Assembly: GCA_963821025.1 (NCBI GenBank)
Contig: CAWGCG010000003.1
Location: 124,001 to 188,000 of the forward strand
Direction of reading: 5' to 3'
Length of the DNA stretch: 64,000 nucleotides
From: WHSW01 sp963821025
Lineage (GTDB): Bacteria > Actinomycetota > Thermoleophilia > Solirubrobacterales > 70-9
The first letter of the stretch is position 1. Each line of letters starts with the position of its first letter. Shown here piece after piece: positions 42,243 through 49,939 of this stretch. The translations under genes were made by a program, and so were the position numbers. The notes beneath the pieces are model-generated. The model was not told the DNA's origin, did not search any database, and saw only the letters and a list, made by a program, of their open reading frames with translations.

Positions 42243-42410
42243 ATAATCGGCAGGGAGACCAAGCGGAACTGGCTCACGCTCGCGCTCGCGGCCGCTTTTT
42301 CGCTGACCATGGCTACGGCGGTCGCGCAGGCCGCTTCGCCTTCGGCCTACGCCCCCGACGGCGGCACGCCGAACGAGAAGGCGAAGAAGCTGAAGCTGCT
42401 GCGGCGCTGA
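42243..42410 (+). CDS. Small secreted peptide, apparent AUA or AUC start
   Basis: The frame encodes IIGRETKRNWLTLALAAAFS, then LTMATAVAQAA and a short tail ending EKAKKLKLLRR (55 residues). The signal peptide is clear. A good promoter (42186-42214) and a strong Shine-Dalgarno AGGGAGG (42231-42237) precede it, but the only codons at proper spacing are ATA 42243 and ATC 42246. TTG 42186 and 42213 lie inside the promoter, and ATG 42309 would remove the hydrophobic signal. The start is therefore non-canonical or mutated. The stop codon directly abuts the end of the convergent acyl-CoA synthetase gene. Confidence 0.5.
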   Translation: MIGRETKRNWLTLALAAAFSLTMATAVAQAASPSAYAPDGGTPNEKAKKLKLLRR

Positions 42411-43991
42411 TCAGGCGCGCTTGGCCTCGGACTCGCGCAGCTCGATCCGGCGGATCTTCCCGGTCAGCGTCTTCGGCAGCTCGTCGGTGAACTCGATCCG
42501 GCGGGGGTAGGCGTAGGCGCTGAGCCGATCGCGGACGAACCCCTTGATCTCCTCTGCGAGCTCGTCCGAGCCCTCGTGGCCCTCGGCGAGGACGATGAAC
42601 GCCTTGACCACGTTGCCCTTGACCTCGTCGGGCGAGGCGACGGCGGCCGCCTCGCGCACCGCCGGGTGCTCGATGCACGCCGACTCGACCTCGAACGGCC
42701 CGATCCGGTAGCCGGCGGCGATGATCACGTCGTCGGCGCGCCCGGCGTACCAGTAGTAGCCGTCGGCGTCGGCCTCGGCCGCGTCCTTCGTGTGAAACCA
42801 CTCGCCGCCGAAGGCCTCCTGCGATTCGTCGGGCAGGTTCCAATAGCCGAGCGGGTAATGCGGATTGGAGCGCGCGCGCAGGCAGATCTCACCGCGCTCG
42901 CCCTGGTCGACCGGATTCTCATCCTCGTCGAGGATCTGGACGTCCCAGCCCGGCATCGCCCGTCCCATCGAGCCCTCGCGCACCTCCATGAAGGGGAAGT
43001 TGGCGCACAGGGGATAGGACTCGGTGAGCCCGTAGTAGTCGAGTACCGTGATCCCGTACTGCTCGCGAAACCAGCGGATCGCCTCGGGGTTGAGCGGCTC
43101 GCCGGCCGAGCAGACGATCCGAAACTCCTGCGGGTGGCGCTCACCGGCGTCTTCGATCGCCATCATCGCCCGCATCGCCGTCGGCGTCGTGAACACGTTC
43201 GCAACCTGATGGCGGGAGAGGAAGTCGAGCTGCTCGGCGGGCACGAAGCCGGCCTCGCGCTGGAGCACGTACTGGACCGCGCCCAGCCGCCACGGGCCGA
43301 GCAGGGGCGAGATGCCGGCGGCCCAGGCCCACTCGCCCATCCCGTGGAAGCGCTCGCCGTCACGGATGTCGTGGCAGTAGACGAACTCCTCGTGGGCGAG
43401 AATGTAGCGGTGGGCGTGGACGATGCCCTTGGCCGCACCGGTGGTCCCGGAGGTGTAGTAGAGCTGGGCCGGGTCGTCGGCCGCGGTGTCCTCGCAGATC
43501 GATTCGGTCGGCCGGTCGTCGAGCACGGTGGAGTCGAGGACCAGGATCTCGTCGACCAGCGAGGCGTCGAATCGCTCCGCGTTGGCCTCGTCGGTGACCA
43601 GGACCTTCGCGGTCGAGTCGGTGAGCCGGTGGCGGATCCCGTCGTCGCCGTAGAGCACCGACATCGAGAGCAGGATCGCGCCGAGCTTCCAGGTGCCGAA
43701 GAAGATCGCGGCGGTCTCCGGAGTGGGGGGCATGACCACGGCGACGCGGTCGCCCCTGGTCACGCCGTGCTCGCGCAGCAGATCGGCGGCCTGGTTGGAG
43801 AGATCCTGGAGCTCGCCCCAGTCGAGCTCGCGGGTGGCGCCGTCGAAGCGCTCCCAGACCATCGCCCGCTTGTCCCGCGGGTGCTTGTCGCAGGCGTCGG
43901 CGGCGATGTTGTAGCGCTTGGGCACCCGCCACTCGTGCTCGGCGCAGGCCTGCTCGTAGGACTCGATCGCTGTGCGCTCGCCTGTCGTCAT
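42411..43991 (-). CDS. AMP-dependent acyl-CoA synthetase (medium-chain/ACSM-like)
   Basis: The protein has 526 residues from ATG 43991, with AAGAGGAGA upstream. Adenylation motifs: LYYTSGTTGAAKGIVHAH (P-loop), VLDYYGLTESYPLC (A5), GYYWYAGRADDVIIAAGYRI (hinge A8) and a final ELPKTLTGKIRRIELRE with the catalytic Lys. The overall pattern is closest to the acetyl/medium-chain acyl-CoA synthetases. It activates a carboxylic acid as the acyl-AMP and then CoA thioester. It lies between envelope-lipid genes and the catabolic cluster and could serve either. Confidence 0.85.
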   Translation of the reverse strand: MTTGERTAIESYEQACAEHEWRVPKRYNIAADACDKHPRDKRAMVWERFDGATRELDWGELQDLSNQAADLLREHGVTRGDRVAVVMPPTPETAAIFFGTWKLGAILLSMSVLYGDDGIRHRLTDSTAKVLVTDEANAERFDASLVDEILVLDSTVLDDRPTESICEDTAADDPAQLYYTSGTTGAAKGIVHAHRYILAHEEFVYCHDIRDGERFHGMGEWAWAAGISPLLGPWRLGAVQYVLQREAGFVPAEQLDFLSRHQVANVFTTPTAMRAMMAIEDAGERHPQEFRIVCSAGEPLNPEAIRWFREQYGITVLDYYGLTESYPLCANFPFMEVREGSMGRAMPGWDVQILDEDENPVDQGERGEICLRARSNPHYPLGYWNLPDESQEAFGGEWFHTKDAAEADADGYYWYAGRADDVIIAAGYRIGPFEVESACIEHPAVREAAAVASPDEVKGNVVKAFIVLAEGHEGSDELAEEIKGFVRDRLSAYAYPRRIEFTDELPKTLTGKIRRIELRESEAKRA

Positions 43992-44078
43992 CGTCTCCTC
44001 TTCTCGCGACGTCGAAGGGAACCTACCCCGCCCTTCCCGACTCCACGCAGTCTGTCGCTACATTCCCGGGGACCACAG

Positions 44079-44162
44079 GCGGCTGTGGCGGAACTGGCAG
44101 ACGCGCGGCGTTCAGGTCGCCGTGTCCGAAAGGACGTGGGGGTTCGACTCCCTCCAGCCGCA
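44079..44162 (+). tRNA. tRNA-Leu (anticodon CAG)
   Basis: 84 nt. Acceptor GCGGCTG (44079-44085) pairs with CAGCCGC (44155-44161), discriminator A. The anticodon stem CGGCG/CGCCG encloses TTCAGGT with CAG at 44113-44115. A long variable arm (TGTCCGAAAGGACGT) marks it as class II, and the T-arm is GGGGGTTCGACTCCCTC. CCA is not encoded. Confidence 0.95.
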
Positions 44163-44216
44163 TTCGAGGGGCGAGCTTCGTCGACCGCCGACTCGGAGTT
44201 CGAGCGGACGGCGGGC

Positions 44217-44229
44217 GGATACATTATTC
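44217..44229 (+). promoter_or_regulatory. GntR-cluster motif, copy 1, overlapping the -10 of the ADC-ALDH unit
   Basis: GGATACATTATTC. TACATT (44220-44225) is also a -10 box 7 nt from GTG 44233. The 14-mer CGGATACATTATTC is identical at copy 2 (47287-47300). Confidence 0.65.
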
Positions 44230-44232
44230 CGG

Positions 44233-45039
44233 GTGACTCCACCGCTCAAGGGCTATTCGGCTCCGCGCTCGCCCGAGGGTCGCTCCGGGCTGGTGCCGGC
44301 GCCGCCGTGGCACTACGTCGGCGACATGCTGGTGATCGAGTTCTGGGCCGACCCCGAGGCGGCGGCCGCGGTCTTGCCGGCGCCGCTCGAGCCCCATCCC
44401 GACGGCGGGCGCGCCGCGGCGATGTTCATCGACTGGCAATCGTGCAGCGACGGCGGCGCCGAGCTGCTCGACCCGTCGCGCTCGCAATACCGGGAGTTCT
44501 TCATCACCGTCAACGCGCTCTATGAGGGCGATGAGGTCGCATACTGCCCCTACATCTGGGTCGATCGCGACTTCGCCCTGGCGCGCGGCTGGATCCAGGG
44601 CTTTCCGAAGAAGCTCGGGTCGATCTGGATCACCCGCAGCTTCGGACTTAAGACCCCCGCCGACCCGGGCGTCGGCCCCGGCTCGCGCTTCGGCGGGACC
44701 TGCGCCGCGAGCGAGCGGCGGATGGCGGAGGCGACCGTGACCCTGGAGCGCCCGAGCGAGCAGGGGCCGACCCACAATGACCCGCCGATCGTCAACGTCC
44801 GCTATTTCCCGCGGCTCGGTAAGGCCGATCACGACGTCCCCGCCGTCCACGAGCTTGTCCGCGGGCGCAGCTTCGATCGCAGCGCCTCGGAGGCGTGGGA
44901 AGGAGAGGCCACGCTGACGCTCTACGAGGCTCCCGATGACGAGCACGCGGCGCTCGCCCCGGTCCGGGTCGGCAAGGGTTTTCGCCTCACCTTCGGTTAC
45001 TCGGTCGACGACCTCGAGACGCTCGAGGAGCTCGGGTGA
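44233..45039 (+). CDS. Acetoacetate decarboxylase-family protein
   Basis: The protein has 268 residues from GTG 44233, fixed by the TACATT -10 box 7 nt upstream. Family features are VPAPPWHYVGDMLVIEFWAD, a YCPYIWVDRDFALARGWIQG segment followed by FPKKLGSIW, where the Lys of GFPKK aligns with the Schiff-base Lys of acetoacetate decarboxylase, and a C-terminal GKGFRLTFGYSVDDLE. Many family members are not decarboxylases but condense or hydrolyse related keto compounds. The gene overlaps the ALDH gene by 4 nt and carries the motif of the surrounding catabolic cluster. Confidence 0.75.
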   Translation: MTPPLKGYSAPRSPEGRSGLVPAPPWHYVGDMLVIEFWADPEAAAAVLPAPLEPHPDGGRAAAMFIDWQSCSDGGAELLDPSRSQYREFFITVNALYEGDEVAYCPYIWVDRDFALARGWIQGFPKKLGSIWITRSFGLKTPADPGVGPGSRFGGTCAASERRMAEATVTLERPSEQGPTHNDPPIVNVRYFPRLGKADHDVPAVHELVRGRSFDRSASEAWEGEATLTLYEAPDDEHAALAPVRVGKGFRLTFGYSVDDLETLEELG

Positions 45040-46523
45040 CCGCGGCGACCGAAGCCTCGCTCGTCGAGGTCGCTGGGGTCGAGCTCAACACCGACCACTT
45101 CATCGGCGGCGAGCGGGTCGCCTCGGCCGAGCGCTTCGCCGATATCAGCCCGATCGACGGCCGGGTGATCGCCCACGTCTCCGCCGCAGGCGAGAGCGAG
45201 GCTGCGGCTGCTGTGGACGCCGCACGCGAGGCCTTTCCAGCGTGGGCCGAGCTTGGCGCTCAGGGTCGCCTGCCCTACCTGCTGCGGCTCGCCGAGCTGA
45301 TCGACGCGAACGTCGAGCGACTGGCCGGGGTCGAGTGCGAGGACATGGCGATGTTGCTCGAGTCGCTGCGCGCCAGGGTGATCAGCCGCGGAGCGCGCAA
45401 CTACCGCGCCTACGCGGAGCTCGCCGCCGCCTACGACGAACGCGTCTGGAGCTCGAACGGGACCGCCAACCGGGTCATCCGGATGCCGGCCGGCGCCGCC
45501 GTCGTGATCACCCCCTGGAACGCCCCCTTCATGCTCTCGACCTGGAAGACGGCGCCGGCGCTGGCTGCGGGCTGCACGGTGATCCTGAAGCCGGCGGAGT
45601 GGTCGCCGTTGTCGTGCTCGTTGCTCGCCGACCTCGCCGCCGAGGCGGGACTGCCCGCGGGCGTCTTCAACCTCGTCCAGGGAATCGGCGAGCGGGCGGG
45701 GGCGGCGCTCACCGCCCAGCCCGAGATCAGCCGGATCTCATTCACCGGCTCGCCCGAGGCCGCCCGCGCGATCGGCCGCGCCGCCGCCGCCAACCTGGTC
45801 CCGTTCACGGGCGAGCTCGGCGGCAAGGGGCCGCTGCTCGTCTTCGACGACGCCGACCTCGACGACGCCGCCAACCGCGCCGCGAAGATGTACGACGACT
45901 CCGGGCAGGTGTGTCTCGCTGGGACCCGGTTGCTGGTCCAGGCCGATGTCGCCGAGCCCTTCCTCGAGCGCTTCCACGCTGCGGTCGACCGCCACGTGCT
46001 CGGAGATCCGCGCGACCCGAAGACGACGATCTCGCCGCTGATCCACCCCGACCACCTGGCCCGCGTGGAGGGTTTCGTCGAGCGCGCCCGCGAGCGCGGC
46101 GACCGGATCGTCCGCGGGGGTCGTCGCGCCGACGTCGGCGGGCCCAACGGCCTCTTCTATGAGCCCACCGTGATCGAGCCCGCCACGAACGACTCCGAGA
46201 TCGTCCAGCGAGAGGTGTTCGGTCCGGTGCTCACATTCCAGACGTTCACCGACGAGGCCGAGGGGCTGATGCTCGCCAACTCAACCGAGTACGGGCTCTC
46301 GGGGATCATCAGCACCCGGTCGGCGGCGCGCGCGGAGCGCGTTGGCCGGGCGCTGCGCGCCGGGACGACCTGGGTCAACGCCTTCCTCGTCCGCGATCTG
46401 ACCGCTCCGTTCGGCGGCATCGGGATCAGCGGGATCGGTCGCGAGGGTGGCGACTACGCGCTCGACTTCTACTCCGAGTTGAAGACCCTGCAGATCAGCG
46501 AGGGCTCGACCCCGCAAGAGTGA
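45036..46523 (+). CDS. Aldehyde dehydrogenase, semialdehyde type
   Basis: The protein has 495 residues from GTG 45036. NAD-linked ALDH motifs: ITPWNAPFMLSTWKTAPAL, ISFTGSPEAARAIG, the general-base segment FTGELGGKGPLLV, the nucleophile in DDSGQVCLAGTRLL, and EVFGPVLTFQTF. The ending GGIGISGIGREGGDYALDFY followed by SELKTLQI is like 5-carboxymethyl-2-hydroxymuconic semialdehyde dehydrogenases (HpaE/HpcC), which oxidise the ring-cleavage aldehyde made by extradiol dioxygenases. That match is from recognition of the ending and should be tested. It is co-transcribed with the ADC-family gene. Confidence 0.8.
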   Translation: MTAATEASLVEVAGVELNTDHFIGGERVASAERFADISPIDGRVIAHVSAAGESEAAAAVDAAREAFPAWAELGAQGRLPYLLRLAELIDANVERLAGVECEDMAMLLESLRARVISRGARNYRAYAELAAAYDERVWSSNGTANRVIRMPAGAAVVITPWNAPFMLSTWKTAPALAAGCTVILKPAEWSPLSCSLLADLAAEAGLPAGVFNLVQGIGERAGAALTAQPEISRISFTGSPEAARAIGRAAAANLVPFTGELGGKGPLLVFDDADLDDAANRAAKMYDDSGQVCLAGTRLLVQADVAEPFLERFHAAVDRHVLGDPRDPKTTISPLIHPDHLARVEGFVERARERGDRIVRGGRRADVGGPNGLFYEPTVIEPATNDSEIVQREVFGPVLTFQTFTDEAEGLMLANSTEYGLSGIISTRSAARAERVGRALRAGTTWVNAFLVRDLTAPFGGIGISGIGREGGDYALDFYSELKTLQISEGSTPQE

Positions 46524-46532
46524 GCTCCGGGC

Positions 46533-47210
46533 TTACTCGGGGTCGACGAACAACAGCTCCATCGCCCGCTCGAGATGGCCACGGCTGAGCTCTGAGGCGC
46601 GCTCGCCGTCGCCGGACTCGACCGCCTCGGCGATCGAGCGGTGCGCCTTGTGGTCGGCCTTGAGGCCGCTCGGATCGAGGCGGGTCTCGTAGAGCATCGC
46701 GCCGATCCTGCCGATCCAGACGTGCTCCATGAACTGGACCAGCTGCGGGTTGCCGGTGCCCTCGACCAGGGCCAGGTGAAAGGCGCGGTTGGCGCGAAAG
46801 TGCTTGGCCGGTGACCGGCCGGCCTTCGCCTCGGCGCGCATCGCGGCGCGCATCGCGGCGATCGGCGCCTCCAGCTTCAGCGCGGCGGCAACCCGCGCGG
46901 CGCCGGGCTCGACCACCAACCGGGTCTCATAGCTGGAGCGCAGCTGGGCGTCGGTCGCGGTCGCCACCCGAGCGCCGCGATTTGCGAACAGGTCGACCAG
47001 ACCCTCGGCGGCGAGCCTGCGAAGCGCCTCGCGCACGGGCGTGCGCGATACCCCGAACTCCTTCGCCAGGTCCTCTTGATGCAGGCGCGAGCCGCGCTCG
47101 ATCTGGCCCTTGGCAATCCGCTCTCGTAGGACGGCGTAGACCTGGTCGGCGACACTTTGGACCTGAAATCCACGGCCGTGAACCGTTGTCTGAGGATCCG
47201 GCGCTGCCAT
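46533..47210 (-). CDS. GntR/FadR-type regulator (FCD domain), candidate regulator of the cluster
   Basis: The protein has 225 residues from ATG 47210. The winged HTH is SVADQVYAVLRERIAKGQIE then RLHQEDLAKEFGVSRTPVRE (about 18-68). The C-terminal all-helical FCD domain retains the metal/ligand histidines in FRANRAFHLALVEGTGNPQL, ADHKAHRSIAEAV and RGHLERAMELL. FCD regulators bind small organic acids or related metabolites. It lies divergent from the hydrolase gene at 47303. TACCCT (47218-47223) is 7 nt before its start and a palindromic motif copy lies at 47236-47248, so it probably represses itself and the neighbouring units. Confidence 0.85.
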   Translation of the reverse strand: MAAPDPQTTVHGRGFQVQSVADQVYAVLRERIAKGQIERGSRLHQEDLAKEFGVSRTPVREALRRLAAEGLVDLFANRGARVATATDAQLRSSYETRLVVEPGAARVAAALKLEAPIAAMRAAMRAEAKAGRSPAKHFRANRAFHLALVEGTGNPQLVQFMEHVWIGRIGAMLYETRLDPSGLKADHKAHRSIAEAVESGDGERASELSRGHLERAMELLFVDPE

Positions 47211-47217
47211 TCTGCCG

Positions 47218-47223
47218 AGGGTA
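47218..47223 (-). promoter_or_regulatory. Predicted -10 box of the GntR gene
   Basis: TACCCT on the minus strand with a 7-nt gap to ATG 47210. Confidence 0.4.
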
Positions 47224-47235
47224 GCGCGCCATCTT

Positions 47236-47248
47236 GGATTTCGTATCC
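47236..47248 (-). promoter_or_regulatory. Variant copy of the GntR-cluster motif in the regulator's own promoter
   Basis: On the minus strand GGATACGAAATCC. It keeps GGATAC and ATCC of the family and lies 12 nt upstream of the GntR -10 box. It is itself an inverted repeat (TGGAT-N5-ATCCA on the plus strand). Confidence 0.5.
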
Positions 47249-47287
47249 ATTCGAATGTTCGCCAGGGGCCGTTCGCCGGAAAAAGTC

Positions 47288-47300
47288 GGATACATTATTC
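47288..47300 (+). promoter_or_regulatory. GntR-cluster motif, copy 2, overlapping the -10 of the hydrolase unit
   Basis: GGATACATTATTC. TACATT (47291-47296) is 6 nt before GTG 47303, so this is also a leaderless promoter. The out-of-frame ATG at 47301 is not the start. Confidence 0.65.
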
Positions 47301-47302
47301 AT

Positions 47303-48049
47303 GTGGTCGCAGAGGTTGCACCGCGAGTCGGGCTGGTCGCCGATACGCGCACCGCCAGCTTCGGCGCCTGGCGAGACGTCGCGCTCAGCGCCGTCTGGCT
47401 GCATTACGTCGAAGCGCTCGATCGAGCCGGCTCGCTGCCGGTGATCTTCCCGGTCGTGGAGAGCTACGCGCAAGGACCGGAGCTGGCCCTCGACCTCGTC
47501 GACGGGTTGCTGCTCACCGGCGGCCGAGACCTCGAGGCCGGGTCCTACGGCGAGCCCCCGGACCCGGCCAACGAGGACGGCGACGAGCTTCGCGACCGGG
47601 TCGAGCTTGCGCTGGCGCGCGAGGCGCTGGTCCGCGACCTGCCGACGCTCGGGGTCTGTCGCGGAATGCAGCTGCTCAACGTCGCGCTCGGCGGCGGCAT
47701 CGACCAGCATCTCGACGACCCGGAAGCGATCCACCGCGGCGAGCCGGGCAGCTTCATCAGCCACCCGGTCGAGATTGTCGCCGGCAGCCGGCTCGAGTCG
47801 ATCGTCGGCGCGTCGGTGACCGAGGTTCGCTCACACCATCATCAAGGGGCCGCGCCGCTCGCCGACCGGTTCACGCCCACGGCCTCGGCGCCCGACGGCC
47901 TGGTGGAAGCCGCCGAGGTCGCCGACCGCGAGTTCTGCGTCGCCGTCCTCTGGCACCCCGAGGAGGACCTCGCGGGTGGAGGGAGCCGGCTCTATGAGGC
48001 GCTGGCGACGGCGGCGGCGAAGCATCGAGCGGCCGGGGTGGCGGTGTGA
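47303..48049 (+). CDS. Peptidase C26 / gamma-glutamyl hydrolase (PuuD-like)
   Basis: The protein has 248 residues from GTG 47303 (VVAEVAPRVGLVADTRTAS). Class I glutamine-amidotransferase fold: DGLLLTGGRDLEAGSYGEPP, nucleophile in TLGVCRGMQLLNVALGG, SHHHQGAAPLADRFTPTASA, and VLWHPEEDLAGG with the catalytic His/Glu. PuuD-type enzymes cleave gamma-glutamyl amides to glutamate and the amine-derived product. Together with the glutamine-synthetase-like gene at 55390 this suggests gamma-glutamyl protection and release of an amine. First gene of a unit with the FAH enzyme (4-nt overlap) and the dioxygenase. Confidence 0.8.
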   Translation: MVAEVAPRVGLVADTRTASFGAWRDVALSAVWLHYVEALDRAGSLPVIFPVVESYAQGPELALDLVDGLLLTGGRDLEAGSYGEPPDPANEDGDELRDRVELALAREALVRDLPTLGVCRGMQLLNVALGGGIDQHLDDPEAIHRGEPGSFISHPVEIVAGSRLESIVGASVTEVRSHHHQGAAPLADRFTPTASAPDGLVEAAEVADREFCVAVLWHPEEDLAGGGSRLYEALATAAAKHRAAGVAV

Positions 48050-48900
48050 ACCACGTCCGCATCCGACATCGCGGGCGGCCAATGTCCGGGACGCTCTCCG
48101 GCGACGAGATCGAGCTCGCCGATGGCACCTTCGTCGGCGTGAACGAGGCGAATTGGTTGGCGCCGGTCGAGCCGGGCAAGATCCTCGCCACCCATCTCAG
48201 CTACCGCTCGCGAGTCGAGGAGTATGAGATGGCGGCACCGCCCCGGTGGCCGTCCTACTTCCTCAAGCCGCCGAGCTCGGTCTCCCATCACGAGGCCGAC
48301 GTCGTACGCCCACGGGGCTGTCGCTTCCTCAACTACGAGGGGGAGATCGCCGCCGTGGTCGGCAAGCGCTGTCATCGGGTCTCGCGTGAACGCGCGCTCG
48401 ACCACGTCGCTGGCTACACGATCGCCAACGACTTCGGCGTCCACGACTTCCGCCACATCGACCGTGGCTCGATGCTGCGGGTCAAGGGCCAGGACGGCTT
48501 CTGCCCCCTCGGGCCGGCGCTCGCCGACGCGGCCGACATCGACCCCGGCGATCTGACCGTGCGCACCTACGTCAACGGCGAGCTGGTCCAGGAGGGCGGC
48601 ACGGCCAAAGACCTGATCTTCCCGATCGACTACCAGATCGCCGATCTCTCGCGGCTGATCACGCTCGAGCCCGGTGACGTGATCCTCACCGGGACCCCGG
48701 CGAACTCGCGACCGGTCGACCCCGGCGACGTGGTCGAGGTCGAGGTCGAGCCGATCGGCCGGCTTCGCAATCAAATCGTCGAGGACGACCGCGAGCTCGA
48801 GGATGTCGGCGCGATGCCCGAGGTCAGCGCCCAGACACTGCACGTGGCGCTGACGATGCCAGAGGACGAGGCCGAGCGCGAGGCGGCCGAGGGCGGATAG
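48046..48900 (+). CDS. Fumarylacetoacetate hydrolase-family enzyme (HpaG/HpcE-like)
   Basis: The protein has 284 residues from GTG 48046, overlapping the previous stop. FAH features: FLKPPSSVSHHEADVVRPRG, the metal site in FLNYEGEIAAVVGKRC, HVAGYTIANDFGVHDF, and the C-terminal LEPGDVILTGTPANSRPVDP. Bacterial members isomerise or decarboxylate meta-cleavage products (for example in homoprotocatechuate degradation) or hydrolyse acylpyruvates. Position between a gamma-glutamyl hydrolase and an extradiol dioxygenase supports the meta-cleavage role. Confidence 0.8.
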   Translation: MNHVRIRHRGRPMSGTLSGDEIELADGTFVGVNEANWLAPVEPGKILATHLSYRSRVEEYEMAAPPRWPSYFLKPPSSVSHHEADVVRPRGCRFLNYEGEIAAVVGKRCHRVSRERALDHVAGYTIANDFGVHDFRHIDRGSMLRVKGQDGFCPLGPALADAADIDPGDLTVRTYVNGELVQEGGTAKDLIFPIDYQIADLSRLITLEPGDVILTGTPANSRPVDPGDVVEVEVEPIGRLRNQIVEDDRELEDVGAMPEVSAQTLHVALTMPEDEAEREAAEGG

Positions 48901-48914
48901 GTTCTCGGCGCGCG

Positions 48915-49844
48915 ATGGTGCTCAAGGTCCAACACGCGACCCTGCGGGTCGCCGACCCCGGCGAGGCGAGCGAGCGCTGGGCGCGCCTCTATGGGCTCAC
49001 CGCGGTCGATCCCGCCGCCAACGGTGACTCAACGTTGCTGCGCTGCGCCTATGAGGACTTCTGCCTCGAGCTGCGGCGAAGCGACGAGGCGCCGGGCGTC
49101 GAGCACGTCGCCTATGAGCTGCGCTCCGGGGTCACCCTCGCCGACGCGGCGTCGCGTCTGCGCGACGCCGGGTCCGATCCGCAGGAGGTCGAGGTTCCGA
49201 TCCGCGGTCGCGGCCTGCGGGTCGCCGACCCCGACGGCAACCCGATCGTCGTGGTGGAGCGGGTGATACCCGAGAACCGCAAGCCGGCCGTCGCCCGGTT
49301 CACCGACGAGCTGCCCGGCTTTCACCCGCGGCGGCTGCAGCACTTCAACTACCTCACCGCCGACACGCCCAGACTCGCCGACTGGTATCAGCGCGCGCTC
49401 GGGCTCGAGGTCAGCGACTGGATCGGCGACGGCGCGGTCTGGCTGCATGCCGATCGCGACCACCACGTCGTTGCCTTCCTCGACAAGGGCTACTCCCATA
49501 TCCACCACCTCGCCTTCGAGCTCACCGACTGGGGCGAGATCCGGGTCGCCCTCGACCATCTCGCCCAGCACCGGCGGCCGCTCGCCTGGGGTCCCGGTCG
49601 CCACACCATGGCCCAGAACCTGTTCGCCTACTGCCGGATGATCGAGGAGGAGGTCTTCGTCGAGCTGTTCTGCGACATGGAGCAGCTCGAGCCCGACCAC
49701 GAACCGCGCTTCTTCGCCGACGAGCCCCACGACTCGAACGCCTGGGGGATCCTCCCGCCGCGCTCGTACTTCCGCTTCGACCGGGCGGCGATCGAGGCCG
49801 AGCTCGATCAACTAGAGGCCCAGCAGGGGTTGCGCGAAAGCTGA
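48915..49844 (+). CDS. Two-domain VOC extradiol (catechol meta-cleavage) dioxygenase
   Basis: The protein has 309 residues from ATG 48915. Two vicinal-oxygen-chelate modules: residues 1-115 (KVQHATLRVADPGEASERWA...GNPIVVVERV) and 138-260. The Fe(II) ligands are present in the second module: H143 (LQHFNYLTAD), H197 or H198 (SHIHHLAFEL) and E250 (VFVELFCDMEQ). This is the type I extradiol arrangement of 2,3-dihydroxybiphenyl, catechol 2,3- and homoprotocatechuate 2,3-dioxygenases; the long C-terminal tail with FRFDRAAIEAEL resembles the last. It should open a catecholic ring between C2 and C3. Last gene of its unit. Confidence 0.85.
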   Translation: MVLKVQHATLRVADPGEASERWARLYGLTAVDPAANGDSTLLRCAYEDFCLELRRSDEAPGVEHVAYELRSGVTLADAASRLRDAGSDPQEVEVPIRGRGLRVADPDGNPIVVVERVIPENRKPAVARFTDELPGFHPRRLQHFNYLTADTPRLADWYQRALGLEVSDWIGDGAVWLHADRDHHVVAFLDKGYSHIHHLAFELTDWGEIRVALDHLAQHRRPLAWGPGRHTMAQNLFAYCRMIEEEVFVELFCDMEQLEPDHEPRFFADEPHDSNAWGILPPRSYFRFDRAAIEAELDQLEAQQGLRES

Positions 49845-49860
49845 GTTGACTTCTCGTTCC

Positions 49861-49878
49861 TACATAATGTATACATCC
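49861..49878. promoter_or_regulatory. GntR-cluster motif, copy 3, upstream of the permease unit
   Basis: TACATAATGTATACATCC. Its complement contains ATACATTAT as in copies 1 and 2, and it includes the perfect palindrome ATGTATACAT. A TATACA within it can serve as -10 for the permease, with an RBS-containing leader to ATG 49940. Confidence 0.55.
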
Positions 49879-49939
49879 GACGAACCGGAGGAGAGACCGG
49901 GCGTAGCCGCGGCGCGTCCGTGAAGGAGGAGCGGATCGA

